A stretch of DNA of 64,000 nt, taken from Chlorobiota bacterium (GTDB lineage: Bacteria; Bacteroidota; Bacteroidia; Bacteroidales; F082). The stretch lies in NCBI GenBank assembly GCA_030596395.1, contig JAUVKF010000004.1, positions 18,315-82,314 of the forward strand. Reading direction: 5' to 3'. Under the pieces are notes generated by a model, which saw only the letters and a list, made by a program, of their open reading frames with translations, was not told the DNA's origin and ran no database searches. A program made the translations under genes and the position numbers. Shown here piece by piece: positions 7,939 to 16,609 of the stretch. Within the stretch, counting starts at the first letter, position 1. The number at the start of each line of letters is the position of its first letter.

Positions 7939-10459
7939 TATCGGGTTAATTGAAAAATATATCCGTTCCTTTCGTCTGTCTTCCGGTTTTCTGTTGGGAT
8001 TAGTTATTTTTCTGTTACCTGTAATTGCTCAATCGCAAATTACAAAAATCATAGGTAAAGTTGTTGATAAAGAAAACAACGAACCAATACCATTTGCCAA
8101 TATTATTATCCTGAATTCGCTTCAGGGTACCTTAACCGATTTTGAAGGAAAATATTCACTCGAAATCAAAGGCGTTAAACCCGATTCTATTCGTGCATCC
8201 CTGCTTGGGTATGCCCAGAACACAAAACCAATAAGTATTGGGATTTTTCAGACTATCAATTTCGAATTATCTTCCAAAGACCAGGAATTACCTGAAGTTG
8301 TAATTAGGTACAAAGGTAATCCTGCAGATGCGCTAATCGACAGCATTGTTAAATATAAACAAAAGAATACGTTTCAACCTTTTCAAACCTCTCAGTTTAA
8401 TGTTTACACCAAAATCAGGTTAGAGGCCAATAATGTTTCCGAACGTATTGTCGGACGGAAGTTTATGAAGCCATTTCAGTTTGTTTTGACTTATGTTGAT
8501 ACTTCAACAATTAATGGTAAATCATACTTGCCTGTAATGATGTCTGAAACCAATTCGGTGATCTATGAACGTAAATCTCCAAAATCAAAAAGAGAAATTA
8601 TCAACGCATCCCGGGTTTCGGGCATCGACAATACTAACGTTTCTCAGTTTTTGGGAAGCATGTCGCAGGAGATTGATGTGTATCAGAATTTTACCGAGAT
8701 ATTTGAGAAGAATTTTGTTAGCCCGATTGCTAATTTTAGCCACGATTACTATAAATACTACCTGGTTGATAGTTCGTTTATCAACAAAAAATGGTGCTAT
8801 CACATTATGTTTAAGCCAAAACGCAAACAGGAACTAACCTATACCGGTGGTTTGTGGGTAAATGACACTTCTTATGCACTGGTTCAGATTAATTTGCGAA
8901 TTGCTGCTGATGCCAACATTAATTTTATTAATGACCTGGGTGTTGAACAACAGTTTGAATGGACCAACGACCAAATATGGATGAAGTCGAAAGAAAGGCT
9001 GTGGGCGGATTTTAATCCCTTTGAAAATGCGAAAAAAATTATTGGGTTGTATGGACATAAAACTACTTTCTATAACAATTATATTTTTGATAGTCTGGAC
9101 TATGAAGATGTTTTTAAGGAGCCAACCTATGTTATAATTCAGGAGAATGCAGTACAAAACAGTGATGCTTATTGGGATACAATTCGCCCCGAATCGTTAA
9201 CCGGGACAGAAGATGGTATCTACGAAATGGTTGATTCAGTTAAAAATGTTCCGAGGTTTCAACGCATTTATGACCTTTTATATGGTTTGACCGGTGGTTA
9301 TTTTCCCTGGGGTAAAGTAGAGATAGGGCCATATTTTAAATTTTTTAGTTATAACAAAGTTGAAGGAGCACGGGTCAGGTTTGGTGGTCGTACTTCAACC
9401 GAGTTAAGCAGAAAATTCCGTATCGGTGCTTATCTGGCTTATGGTACTTATGATGAGCAGTTTAAATACGGTGCTGACTTTTTATATTTATTCAATAAAA
9501 ATCCAAGAAGATCATTATTTGTTTCCTTCAAATATGATATGGAGCAATTGGGTAGCAGTCCTGATGGAAGATCAACTGACAATATACTGAGTTCATTTTA
9601 CAGCAGGGGGCCTATTGATAAATTAACCCTTGTTCGTGAGTATAAAACGTATTATGAACATGAATGGTTCAATGGACTGATCAATAAATTTGTTGTACAG
9701 CGTCGTGAAATATTTCCGTTGGGCAATACAAAATTTATTATTTATCCCGAATCAGTTGAAGATACAGTTTATCTCAATTCAATTACAACATCTGAAATAG
9801 GCCTTGACACCAGGATTTCTTTTCACGAAAAATACATTAGCGGGAAGTTTAGCCGAATCTCAATCAAAAGTCAGTATCCGATAATTACAATTCGATACAG
9901 GTATGGGTTTCCAAATCTTTTTAATACAGATTTTACCTATCACAAATTGAACATTGGAGTTAAACAGTGGTTTAACCTCGGAACAATCGGGTGGTCAAGA
10001 TTTAACCTTGATATTGGTAAAATCTGGGGCACGCTTCCGTATCCTTTACTTAAAATCCACGATGCCAACGAAACCTGGCTTTTTACTGAATCAGCTTCAA
10101 ACCTGATGGATTATTATGAATTTATAAGTGATCAGTATATTAACTTATTTTACACGCATCATTTTGACGGCCTGCTTTTTAATAGAATTCCGCTGATACG
10201 AAAACTTAAATGGAGAGAAGTAATATACTTTAAAGGAGTTTACGGCACTTTAACAGATGCAAATCGCAAATTTTCAGAGTTCCCTGGTAATTTAAGGCCC
10301 CTTGGTAACGAACCTTATTTAGAGACAGGAGTAGCCATCGAAAATATTTTTAAAGTTTTTAGAATTGATGCCATTTGGCGCTTGACTCACCTGGACGATC
10401 CGGAAAACCAGGGGGTATCAAAATTTGGAATTTTTGCTTCATTATACTTTGCATTTTAA
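7919..10459 (+). CDS. DUF5686 and carboxypeptidase-regulatory-like domain outer-membrane protein
   Basis: 846 residues. After a signal segment (about 18-40, LLGLVIFLLPVIAQSQ) comes a carboxypeptidase regulatory-like beta-sandwich (about 43-125: GKVVDKENNEPIPFANIIIL, GTLTDFEGKYSL). A long DUF5686 domain follows, ending in beta-barrel-like strands and a terminal aromatic (ASLYFAF). Such proteins sit in the outer membrane of Bacteroidota; their function is unknown, possibly envelope maintenance. The gene overlaps the preceding AhpD-like gene, and a hairpin terminator follows. Confidence 0.85.
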   Translation: MGSIILNIGLIEKYIRSFRLSSGFLLGLVIFLLPVIAQSQITKIIGKVVDKENNEPIPFANIIILNSLQGTLTDFEGKYSLEIKGVKPDSIRASLLGYAQNTKPISIGIFQTINFELSSKDQELPEVVIRYKGNPADALIDSIVKYKQKNTFQPFQTSQFNVYTKIRLEANNVSERIVGRKFMKPFQFVLTYVDTSTINGKSYLPVMMSETNSVIYERKSPKSKREIINASRVSGIDNTNVSQFLGSMSQEIDVYQNFTEIFEKNFVSPIANFSHDYYKYYLVDSSFINKKWCYHIMFKPKRKQELTYTGGLWVNDTSYALVQINLRIAADANINFINDLGVEQQFEWTNDQIWMKSKERLWADFNPFENAKKIIGLYGHKTTFYNNYIFDSLDYEDVFKEPTYVIIQENAVQNSDAYWDTIRPESLTGTEDGIYEMVDSVKNVPRFQRIYDLLYGLTGGYFPWGKVEIGPYFKFFSYNKVEGARVRFGGRTSTELSRKFRIGAYLAYGTYDEQFKYGADFLYLFNKNPRRSLFVSFKYDMEQLGSSPDGRSTDNILSSFYSRGPIDKLTLVREYKTYYEHEWFNGLINKFVVQRREIFPLGNTKFIIYPESVEDTVYLNSITTSEIGLDTRISFHEKYISGKFSRISIKSQYPIITIRYRYGFPNLFNTDFTYHKLNIGVKQWFNLGTIGWSRFNLDIGKIWGTLPYPLLKIHDANETWLFTESASNLMDYYEFISDQYINLFYTHHFDGLLFNRIPLIRKLKWREVIYFKGVYGTLTDANRKFSEFPGNLRPLGNEPYLETGVAIENIFKVFRIDAIWRLTHLDDPENQGVSKFGIFASLYFAF

Positions 10460-10468
10460 GCAATAATT

Positions 10469-10489
10469 CCCCGAGCTTATGCCTCGGGG
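10469..10489 (+). terminator. Intrinsic terminator hairpin
   Basis: CCCCGAG-cttatgc-CTCGGGG followed by TTTCC, 10 bp after the DUF5686 stop codon. Confidence 0.7.
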
Positions 10490-10501
10490 TTTCCTATTTC
10501 T

Positions 10502-10522
10502 CCCTCTCCAATTTGGAGAGGG
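10502..10522. repeat. Hairpin repeat of the ccctctcc/ggagaggg family
   Basis: CCCTCTCCA-att-TGGAGAGGG followed by tcggggtgagg. The downstream tail resembles that of the larger hairpins at 63126-63151, 63338-63363 and 63782-63807 (gaccgaggggga), so these are probably one intergenic repeat class. Confidence 0.55.
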
Positions 10523-10653
10523 TCGGGGTGAGGTAAAATAATGAAAATTCGATGATTAATCTCATGATTGAAATAAGATTGGCGAAACGCTCCTTCACTC
10601 TGCGACGGAGATAGTCAGTTATATAAATTTTCATTATTTCGCCGTTTATTTTC

Positions 10654-10661
10654 TACCTTTG
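10654..10661 (+). promoter_or_regulatory. Predicted -7 box of lptB (TACCTTTG)
   Basis: TACCTTTG matches TAnnTTTG and ends 8 bp before the lptB ATG, implying an almost leaderless transcript. Confidence 0.4.
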
Positions 10662-10669
10662 ATTGAATT

Positions 10670-11419
10670 ATGAAGCTATATACAAAAGACCTTACCAAAA
10701 AATATCGTAAGCGGACAGTTGCGAAAGATATGTCGGTTGAAGTAAACCAGGGAGAGATTATCGGCTTACTCGGGCCAAATGGTGCTGGTAAAACAACCAC
10801 CTTTTATATGATTGTTGGTTTGATCAAACCTTTTTCAGGCCAGGTATTCCTTGATGATAAAAATATCACCGATATGCCAATGTATAAACGGGCGCAACTG
10901 GGTATTGGTTATCTTGCACAGGAGGCATCGGTTTTCAGGCATATGAGTGTCGAAGATAACTTGAAGGCAGTCATGCAATTTACCAAAATGACGAAGGCAG
11001 AACAGAGAGAAAGACTGGAGACCTTATTGGATGAATTTGGTTTGGAGCACATCCGAAAAAGTAAAGGCATTCAGCTTTCAGGTGGCGAGAGAAGGCGAAC
11101 AGAAATTGCACGTGCGCTGGCGGTAAGCCCAAACTTTATTTTGCTTGATGAGCCTTTTGCCGGCGTCGACCCGATTGCCGTTGAAGATATTCAGTCAATC
11201 GTTTCCAAATTAAAGAGCAAAAACATAGGCATACTCATTACCGACCATAATGTACATGAAACACTGAGTATTGTTGACCGTGCCTACCTGATGTTCGAAG
11301 GATCTATTCTAAAAGCAGGATCAGCCGAAGATCTTGCTGAAGATGAACACGTCCGTAAAGTTTACCTGGGTCAGAATTTTGAACTTCGCAAGAAGGATTT
11401 TAACAATGTCACCAAATAG
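10670..11419 (+). CDS. lptB: LPS export ABC transporter ATP-binding protein
   Basis: 249 residues, the cytoplasmic ATPase of the LptBFG complex that drives LPS transport to the outer membrane. Walker A GPNGAGKTT, Q-loop YLAQEASVFRHMSVEDNL, signature LSGGERRRTEIARAL, Walker B FILLDEPFAGVDP and switch His in ITDHNVHETL are all present. The QEASVFR and GERRR variants are characteristic of LptB over other ABC ATPases. Its probable membrane partner (LptF/LptG type) is the partial gene at 63823-64000. Confidence 0.95.
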   Translation: MKLYTKDLTKKYRKRTVAKDMSVEVNQGEIIGLLGPNGAGKTTTFYMIVGLIKPFSGQVFLDDKNITDMPMYKRAQLGIGYLAQEASVFRHMSVEDNLKAVMQFTKMTKAEQRERLETLLDEFGLEHIRKSKGIQLSGGERRRTEIARALAVSPNFILLDEPFAGVDPIAVEDIQSIVSKLKSKNIGILITDHNVHETLSIVDRAYLMFEGSILKAGSAEDLAEDEHVRKVYLGQNFELRKKDFNNVTK

Positions 11420-11458
11420 TCTGGTTAATACCAATCCTTTTTTTCAGTTTTTCCTTTT

Positions 11459-12187
11459 TTACCTGCCTATTTCATCAAATAAAAAAATGATTGATAAAAT
11501 AATATAAAGCAAGATGATCAGAGGTATTGCTGCCAATTTCAATAGTAGTATCAGGAAAACAGAAAGAATAATAAAAATGTAGCGGGTTTGGTTTTCAGCC
11601 CACGATACTGAAGTAAACTTCAGGGCAAACATCGGTAAGCGCGACACCATTAATAGTGAACTTACAATTGCTACAGCCACCAGGAAGTACACATTGGTTA
11701 CCAGGTCGTAATAAAAGCCTTTGTTTTCGGCAAGGCAAACCTCAATCATAATGGGGAAAGAAGCCAGTAAAATACCAACAGCCGGAGTTGGTAGTCCGAC
11801 AAAAGAGCTTGATTGGCTCTCATCAATATTGAATTTTGCAAGCCTTATGGCAGAGAAAAGAGGAACAACAAAAGCACTAAAAGCCAGGTAATTTAAATCA
11901 GTTTGCCCCTGCATTTCCAAAACCATCTCGATGGTGTGAAACAAAACAAATGCAGGTGCAACGCCAAACGACACAATATCGGCTAGCGAATCCAATTGCG
12001 CACCTATTTCTGATTTGGCATCTAACACTCTTGCAAGCATCCCATCCAGAAAATCCATGATTGCAGCTAAAAAGATCAGGGATGCAGATAATTGGAGTTC
12101 ACCGATCATTCCGAGGTATATAGAAACAATCCCTGCAAGCAGGTTCATTAAAGTGATGAAATTCGGAATCTGGTTTTTTAAATTCAT
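11459..12187 (-). CDS. pssA: CDP-diacylglycerol-serine O-phosphatidyltransferase
   Basis: 242-residue polytopic membrane enzyme that makes phosphatidylserine, precursor of phosphatidylethanolamine. The CDP-alcohol phosphotransferase motif D-G-x2-A-R-x8-G-x3-D-x3-D is complete (DGMLARVLDAKSEIGAQLD then SLAD). About seven hydrophobic helices span the rest. It starts NLKNQIPNFITLMNLLAG, typical of PssA type II. It is convergent with lptB across a 39-bp spacer. Confidence 0.92.
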   Translation of the reverse strand: MNLKNQIPNFITLMNLLAGIVSIYLGMIGELQLSASLIFLAAIMDFLDGMLARVLDAKSEIGAQLDSLADIVSFGVAPAFVLFHTIEMVLEMQGQTDLNYLAFSAFVVPLFSAIRLAKFNIDESQSSSFVGLPTPAVGILLASFPIMIEVCLAENKGFYYDLVTNVYFLVAVAIVSSLLMVSRLPMFALKFTSVSWAENQTRYIFIILSVFLILLLKLAAIPLIILLYIILSIIFLFDEIGR

Positions 12188-12514
12188 AGCTGTTGATCTT
12201 TTGGTTTATCCAAAATTAGTGAAATATTATTGGATAGCTTTAAAATTTGAATAATTCATCACACAATGGCGAAGAGACCCATTAGTTTGATTTAATATCT
12301 GCAGAACTTCATACAATCAAATTAAATATTTCAAACCATTGTTTGTAATTTGCTTATTCTTTGCGGCTTAGCGGCTTTGCAAGAGATTTTATGAATAATG
12401 TTGATTAATAGATGTGTGTGAACATATTGGTTTATTTCTATGGGTCATATATAAGTTTCTCAATATGATAATTTTTTGTTAGCTTTGTGACAAATATCGT
12501 AATTCCTCTTCTAT
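12188..12514. other. Spacer with promoter of the SQR-like gene
   Basis: No gene is seen. A -7 box TAGCTTTG at 12480-12487 overlaps TGTGA-CAAATA-TCGTA at 12486-12501, whose core TGACAAATATC is identical to the Crp/Fnr-type site upstream of the other SQR-like gene (31520-31530). The segment near 12355-12390 (ctttgcggcttagcggctttgc) is a degenerate repeat phrase also seen elsewhere in the window. Confidence 0.5.
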
Positions 12515-13972
12515 ATGGCAAAAGTTGTTGTTCTGGGAGCTGGCATATCAGGCCACACTGCTTCCGCATTGCTTAAAAAAAAGCTCGGTAAAAAACATGA
12601 AGTAGTTGTTGTAACTCCCAATGCTTACTATCATTGGATACCTTCTAATATTTGGGTAGGTGTTGGACGAATGACGGTGGACCAGGTGAGGTTTAAACTT
12701 GACAAACGATATCAAAAAGTAGGTATTGTTTACAAACAGTCAAAAGCGGTTTCGTTCCATCCCGAAGGCGATAATGAAATTGACAAGGGTTTTGTTAGCA
12801 TTGAATACACCGGTCAGGATAGGGTAGGAGAAGTGGAAAAAGTGGACTACGATTTCCTGGTCAATGCCACTGGGCCCATGCTTAAATTCAGTGCTACCGA
12901 AGGATTAGGGCCCGGCAAACACACTGTTTCAGTATGTTCATACGACCATGCTGCCGAAGCCTGGGAAAAACTCCAGGAGTGTTTTGCTAAAATGGAAAAA
13001 GGTGAAAAGCAGAAATTTTTGATTGGTACAGGCCATCCGGATGCAACATGCCAGGGTGCTGCTTTTGAATATATCTTAAATGTAGCCTACGAAATCAAAA
13101 AAAGGAAACTCTCCCACCTTGCCGAAATAAAGTGGATTACCAACGAATATGAAGTGGGCGATTTTGGAATGGGAGGTGCTTATATTAAGCGCGGTGGTTA
13201 CATTACCTCCACTAAAACTTTTGCCGAATCATTTCTAAAACAAAGAGACATTTCCTGGCTGAAAAGAACCGGAGTGAAAAAAGTAGAAAAGGGCAAGGTG
13301 TATTATGAAAAACTTGATGGAACCGAAGGCGAAGAAACTTTTGATTTTGCTATGCTTATTCCTGCTTTTTCAGGTCCCGGGTTTACTGCTTTCGATAAAA
13401 AAGGGGAAGACATTACAAATAAGGTGTTTATGCCCAACGGTTTTATGAAAGTGGATGCCGATTATACCAAAAAGCCATTTGAAGAATGGTCGGCTGACGA
13501 TTGGCCTTCAACTTATCAAAACCCTGATTATGCAAACATTTTTGCTGCCGGAATTGCATTTGCACCACCACATTCCATTTCCAAACCCATGACCAGTCCG
13601 AATGGAACAGCAATTTTCCCTGCGCCACCACGTACAGGAATGCCCTCCGGTGTAACCGGAAAAGTTGTTGCTGAGAATATTATCGACTGGATCAAAAAAG
13701 GAAAACCATTGATGAAGCACAAAGCTTCAATGGCAAAAATGGGGGCCGCTTGTATTATTTCGGCGGGTTACGGCCAGATGAATGGCGCCGCGGCCACCAT
13801 GACCGTAAATCCAATTGTACAGGATTGGGACAAATATCCCGAATATGGTCGTAGCCTGAAGGATACAATGGGAGAAGCCGGGTTGGCAGGCCACTGGCTG
13901 AAATGGTCAATGCATTATATGTTTTTACACAAAGCCAAAGGCTACCCTTTCTGGTGGTTGTTACCGGAATAA
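12515..13972 (+). CDS. NAD(P)/FAD-dependent oxidoreductase, sulfide:quinone oxidoreductase-like
   Basis: 485 residues of the SQR/FCSD flavoprotein superfamily. N-terminal FAD site VVLGAGISGHTAS, FLVNATGP, and the C-terminal FAD/quinone end ANIFAAGIAFAPP. Candidate redox cysteines lie in SVCSYDHA, ATCQGAAFEY and AACIISAGYG. It is longer than typical SQRs (about 400-430), with a tail ending MHYMFLHKAKGYPFWWL that may bind the membrane. Substrate is probably sulfide or a related sulfane compound. A 54-residue gene follows 96 bp downstream and may be its partner. Confidence 0.82.
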   Translation: MAKVVVLGAGISGHTASALLKKKLGKKHEVVVVTPNAYYHWIPSNIWVGVGRMTVDQVRFKLDKRYQKVGIVYKQSKAVSFHPEGDNEIDKGFVSIEYTGQDRVGEVEKVDYDFLVNATGPMLKFSATEGLGPGKHTVSVCSYDHAAEAWEKLQECFAKMEKGEKQKFLIGTGHPDATCQGAAFEYILNVAYEIKKRKLSHLAEIKWITNEYEVGDFGMGGAYIKRGGYITSTKTFAESFLKQRDISWLKRTGVKKVEKGKVYYEKLDGTEGEETFDFAMLIPAFSGPGFTAFDKKGEDITNKVFMPNGFMKVDADYTKKPFEEWSADDWPSTYQNPDYANIFAAGIAFAPPHSISKPMTSPNGTAIFPAPPRTGMPSGVTGKVVAENIIDWIKKGKPLMKHKASMAKMGAACIISAGYGQMNGAAATMTVNPIVQDWDKYPEYGRSLKDTMGEAGLAGHWLKWSMHYMFLHKAKGYPFWWLLPE

Positions 13973-14068
13973 AAAAATGCCAAAATGCTTAAATGCGAGA
14001 ATAATTTAAGCATTTACGCATTCACTCATTTAATCATTCACTCATTCACTCATTAAATCATTAAACCA

Positions 14069-14233
14069 ATGGAAGACATAAAAAAAAGAACCATAGCCTA
14101 TTCCGACGAATCCTACCCGCCCATGCCAACAAAATCTACTTTGTTTTGGCGCAGGTTCTGGCCCTGGCAGGCCTGGCGCTGGCTGGTGCTGAATATTAAA
14201 ATATTAAAAATTGTTGCCGGAGGGCACTCTTAA
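14069..14233 (+). CDS. Small hypothetical protein linked to the SQR-like gene
   Basis: A 54-residue frame (ATG to TAA) starting MEDIKKRTIAYSDESYPPMP. It is rich in Trp and Arg in the middle (TLFWRRFWPWQAWRWLVLN) and ends IVAGGHS. The composition is clearly protein-like and the Trp/Arg-rich amphipathic block suggests membrane-surface association. It lies 96 bp after the SQR-like gene on the same strand, so a membrane-anchoring or accessory role is a reasonable guess. It has no family I recognise. Confidence 0.6.
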   Translation: MEDIKKRTIAYSDESYPPMPTKSTLFWRRFWPWQAWRWLVLNIKILKIVAGGHS

Positions 14234-14299
14234 GATTTGTGATTTAAGAGTTACACTTTCAACTGAAGACTGCGGACTGAAGACTGCGGACTGAAAAAA

Positions 14300-14389
14300 A
14301 TGAAGGTTTTCATGATTAATCCAAACGATGATATTCCGGTCGAGGAAATTTATTCGGTTTTTGAACAGGCTTTGAGATTTTATCTTTGA
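14300..14389 (+). CDS. Possible 29-residue peptide
   Basis: ATG-to-TGA frame starting MKVFMINPNDDIPVEEIYSV. The composition resembles a real protein more than random AT-rich DNA, but there is no family or promoter evidence. It may be a remnant of a longer gene. It is flanked upstream by tandem gactgaagactgcg words. Confidence 0.2.
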   Translation: MKVFMINPNDDIPVEEIYSVFEQALRFYL

Positions 14390-14496
14390 ATTTTGTTTTT
14401 GCTTCATAAGTGAGGTTATATACAGAAACACGGATCCGGACACACAACCCCGAAATTTCACGGAAAAATTAATTTTAACGCTTTAAAATTAGAAAG

Positions 14497-15714
14497 ATGC
14501 TGCCCACCGGGGAAATAAAAATCGAAGATTACAATTACCTTCTACCTGAAGGAAAGATCGCTAAATTTCCATTAGCAGAGCGTGATCAGTCAAAGCTGCT
14601 TTATTTGCATCAAGGCCAGATTTCAGAAGAAAAATTCCGCCAAATTCCAAATTTGTTACCGGCACATTCTCTTCTTATTTTCAACGAAACCAGGGTAATC
14701 AGGGCCAGGCTTCTTTTTTATAAATCAACAGGTGCACAAATTGAGGTTTTCTGTCTTGAGCCAGTAAAACCATTCAATGATTTTCAGTTAGCTTTTCAGC
14801 AGCAATCACCGGTTATGTGGAAATGTTTGGTTGGCAACGCCAAAAGATGGAAAGAAGGCGATTTGTTGGCAGAACTCAATAATGATAGAGAACCAATACG
14901 GTTAAAAGCCCGAAAGATCGAAAAGTTTTCTGATGCGTTTTTAATTGAATTTTCGTGGGAACCGGTTGATTTAACTTTCTCCGAAATTATCGAATTAAGC
15001 GGCCTTGTTCCATTACCTCCTTATCTGAATCGTGAAGCTGTAGAATCCGACAAGGAAAGGTACCAAACCGTTTACGCAAAATATGACGGATCGGTAGCCG
15101 CACCAACAGCTGGTCTGCATTTTACAGATGCTCTATTAAGTCAAATTGAGCATAAAGGAATAGTATCCGACAAAGTTACCTTGCATGTTGGAGCAGGAAC
15201 TTTTAAACCTGTGATATCAAGCACGATTGCTGAACACGATATGCACACAGAGAAGATTGCAATTGGATTAGCGATGTTAAAACATCTTTACCGGAAAATT
15301 GATGACCCCATCATCCCGGTAGGAACAACAAGCATGCGTACCCTTGAAAGCCTTTTTTGGCTTGCATTAAAAATTAATAATGGTGATGATTTGTTGTTTG
15401 TTGACCAATGGGATCCGTATAATTTGACACCTCCCACAGATTTTGATTCTAAAAAAGCAATTCGGACATTGATCGAATATCTTGAAAAAAATAAGATTGA
15501 ACAGCTCAAAGCCGAAACAAGGTTGATGATCGCCCCAAGCTATCAGTTTAAATTTGCTACCGGGTTGATTACAAATTTTCACCTACCTAAAAGCACGCTT
15601 TTGTTGCTTGTTTCAGCGTTGATAGGGAACAAGTGGGAAGAGGCATATGATTTCGCCATGCAACATAACTTTCGCTTTCTGAGCTATGGCGATAGTTGTT
15701 TATTTTTGTCTTAG
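14497..15714 (+). CDS. queA: S-adenosylmethionine:tRNA ribosyltransferase-isomerase
   Basis: 405 residues. Transfers and isomerises the ribosyl part of SAM onto preQ1-tRNA to make epoxyqueuosine. Family blocks: YLLPEGKIAKFPLAERDQSKLL, LLIFNETRVIRARL, YQTVYAKYDGSVAAPTAGLHF, VTLHVGAGTFKPV, HDMHTEKI, VGTTSMRTLES and LITNFHLPKSTLLLLVSAL. It is longer than E. coli QueA (356) with inserted segments, a form common in Bacteroidota. Confidence 0.95.
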   Translation: MLPTGEIKIEDYNYLLPEGKIAKFPLAERDQSKLLYLHQGQISEEKFRQIPNLLPAHSLLIFNETRVIRARLLFYKSTGAQIEVFCLEPVKPFNDFQLAFQQQSPVMWKCLVGNAKRWKEGDLLAELNNDREPIRLKARKIEKFSDAFLIEFSWEPVDLTFSEIIELSGLVPLPPYLNREAVESDKERYQTVYAKYDGSVAAPTAGLHFTDALLSQIEHKGIVSDKVTLHVGAGTFKPVISSTIAEHDMHTEKIAIGLAMLKHLYRKIDDPIIPVGTTSMRTLESLFWLALKINNGDDLLFVDQWDPYNLTPPTDFDSKKAIRTLIEYLEKNKIEQLKAETRLMIAPSYQFKFATGLITNFHLPKSTLLLLVSALIGNKWEEAYDFAMQHNFRFLSYGDSCLFLS

Positions 15715-15745
15715 AACTAAATTTTAATTCTTCAAACTAAACACC

Positions 15746-16555
15746 ATGATCAAAACAGCCAAAGCTTTGATTGCATTTGTAATACTTAATTCAATCATCA
15801 TTGCTTGTTCAACGGTTCCTTTAACCAATCGTTCACAGTTGAATTTGATACCTGACAGTGAAATGCAGGCCATGAGTTATCAGCAATATGGCGAATTTCT
15901 AAAGGATAACAAGCTTAGCAAAAACCACTCGCAGACCCAAATGGTGAAAAGGGCTGGAAAAAATATTCAAAGTGCAGTTACCCAATATCTTGCCGATAAT
16001 AATTATGCGCATCTGCTTGAAGGCTACGCATGGGAATTCAATTTGGTAGAAAGTGATCAGGTAAATGCCTGGTGCATGCCCGGTGGAAAAGTTGTGGTAT
16101 ATAGTAGAATATTGCCAGTTACCAAAAATGAAACCGGTTTGGCAGTGGTAATGGGTCACGAAATTGCACATGCAATTGCCGAACATGGAAATGAACGAAT
16201 GAGCCAGGAATTGATAAGGCAGGCTGGAGGTGTTGCTCTATCGGTAGCGCTTAAAGACAACCCTGAACAAACCCGCAACTATTGGCTGGCGGCTTATGGA
16301 TTGGGTTCTGAAGTTGGAGTGATGTTACCCTTTAGCAGACTTCATGAAAGTGAAGCCGACCACCTGGGTTTGATTTTTATGGCCATGGCAGGTTATAATC
16401 CGCAGGAAGCACCTAAATTCTGGGAAAGAATGGCAAAAGCCGGCGAACAAAAACCTCCTGAATTTCTCAGCACTCACCCATCTGATGAAACTCGTATCAG
16501 CAACCTGAACAAATGGATGCCTGAGGCAATGAGGTATTACGATAAAACTAAATAA
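15746..16555 (+). CDS. M48 family metalloprotease, lipoprotein (LoiP/BepA-like)
   Basis: 269 residues. Lipoprotein signal with lipobox IIA-C21, then the M48 peptidase domain: zinc motif HEIAH (138-142) in VVMGHEIAHAIAEHGNERM and the third ligand region HESEADHLGLIFMAMAGY. The end, FLSTHPSDETRISNLNKWMPEA, is typical of periplasmic M48C proteases such as LoiP and YcaL. Probably degrades misfolded outer-membrane proteins in the periplasm. It follows queA by 31 bp. Confidence 0.9.
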   Translation: MIKTAKALIAFVILNSIIIACSTVPLTNRSQLNLIPDSEMQAMSYQQYGEFLKDNKLSKNHSQTQMVKRAGKNIQSAVTQYLADNNYAHLLEGYAWEFNLVESDQVNAWCMPGGKVVVYSRILPVTKNETGLAVVMGHEIAHAIAEHGNERMSQELIRQAGGVALSVALKDNPEQTRNYWLAAYGLGSEVGVMLPFSRLHESEADHLGLIFMAMAGYNPQEAPKFWERMAKAGEQKPPEFLSTHPSDETRISNLNKWMPEAMRYYDKTK

Positions 16556-16583
16556 TCCGATTATCCCTGCTTTCTCCTTTTCT

Positions 16584-16591
16584 TAAATTTG
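16584..16591 (+). promoter_or_regulatory. Predicted -7 box of mobA (TAAATTTG)
   Basis: TAAATTTG matches TAnnTTTG, 18 bp before the mobA ATG. Confidence 0.4.
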
Positions 16592-16609
16592 CCATTTTAG
16601 TTCAAGTAA

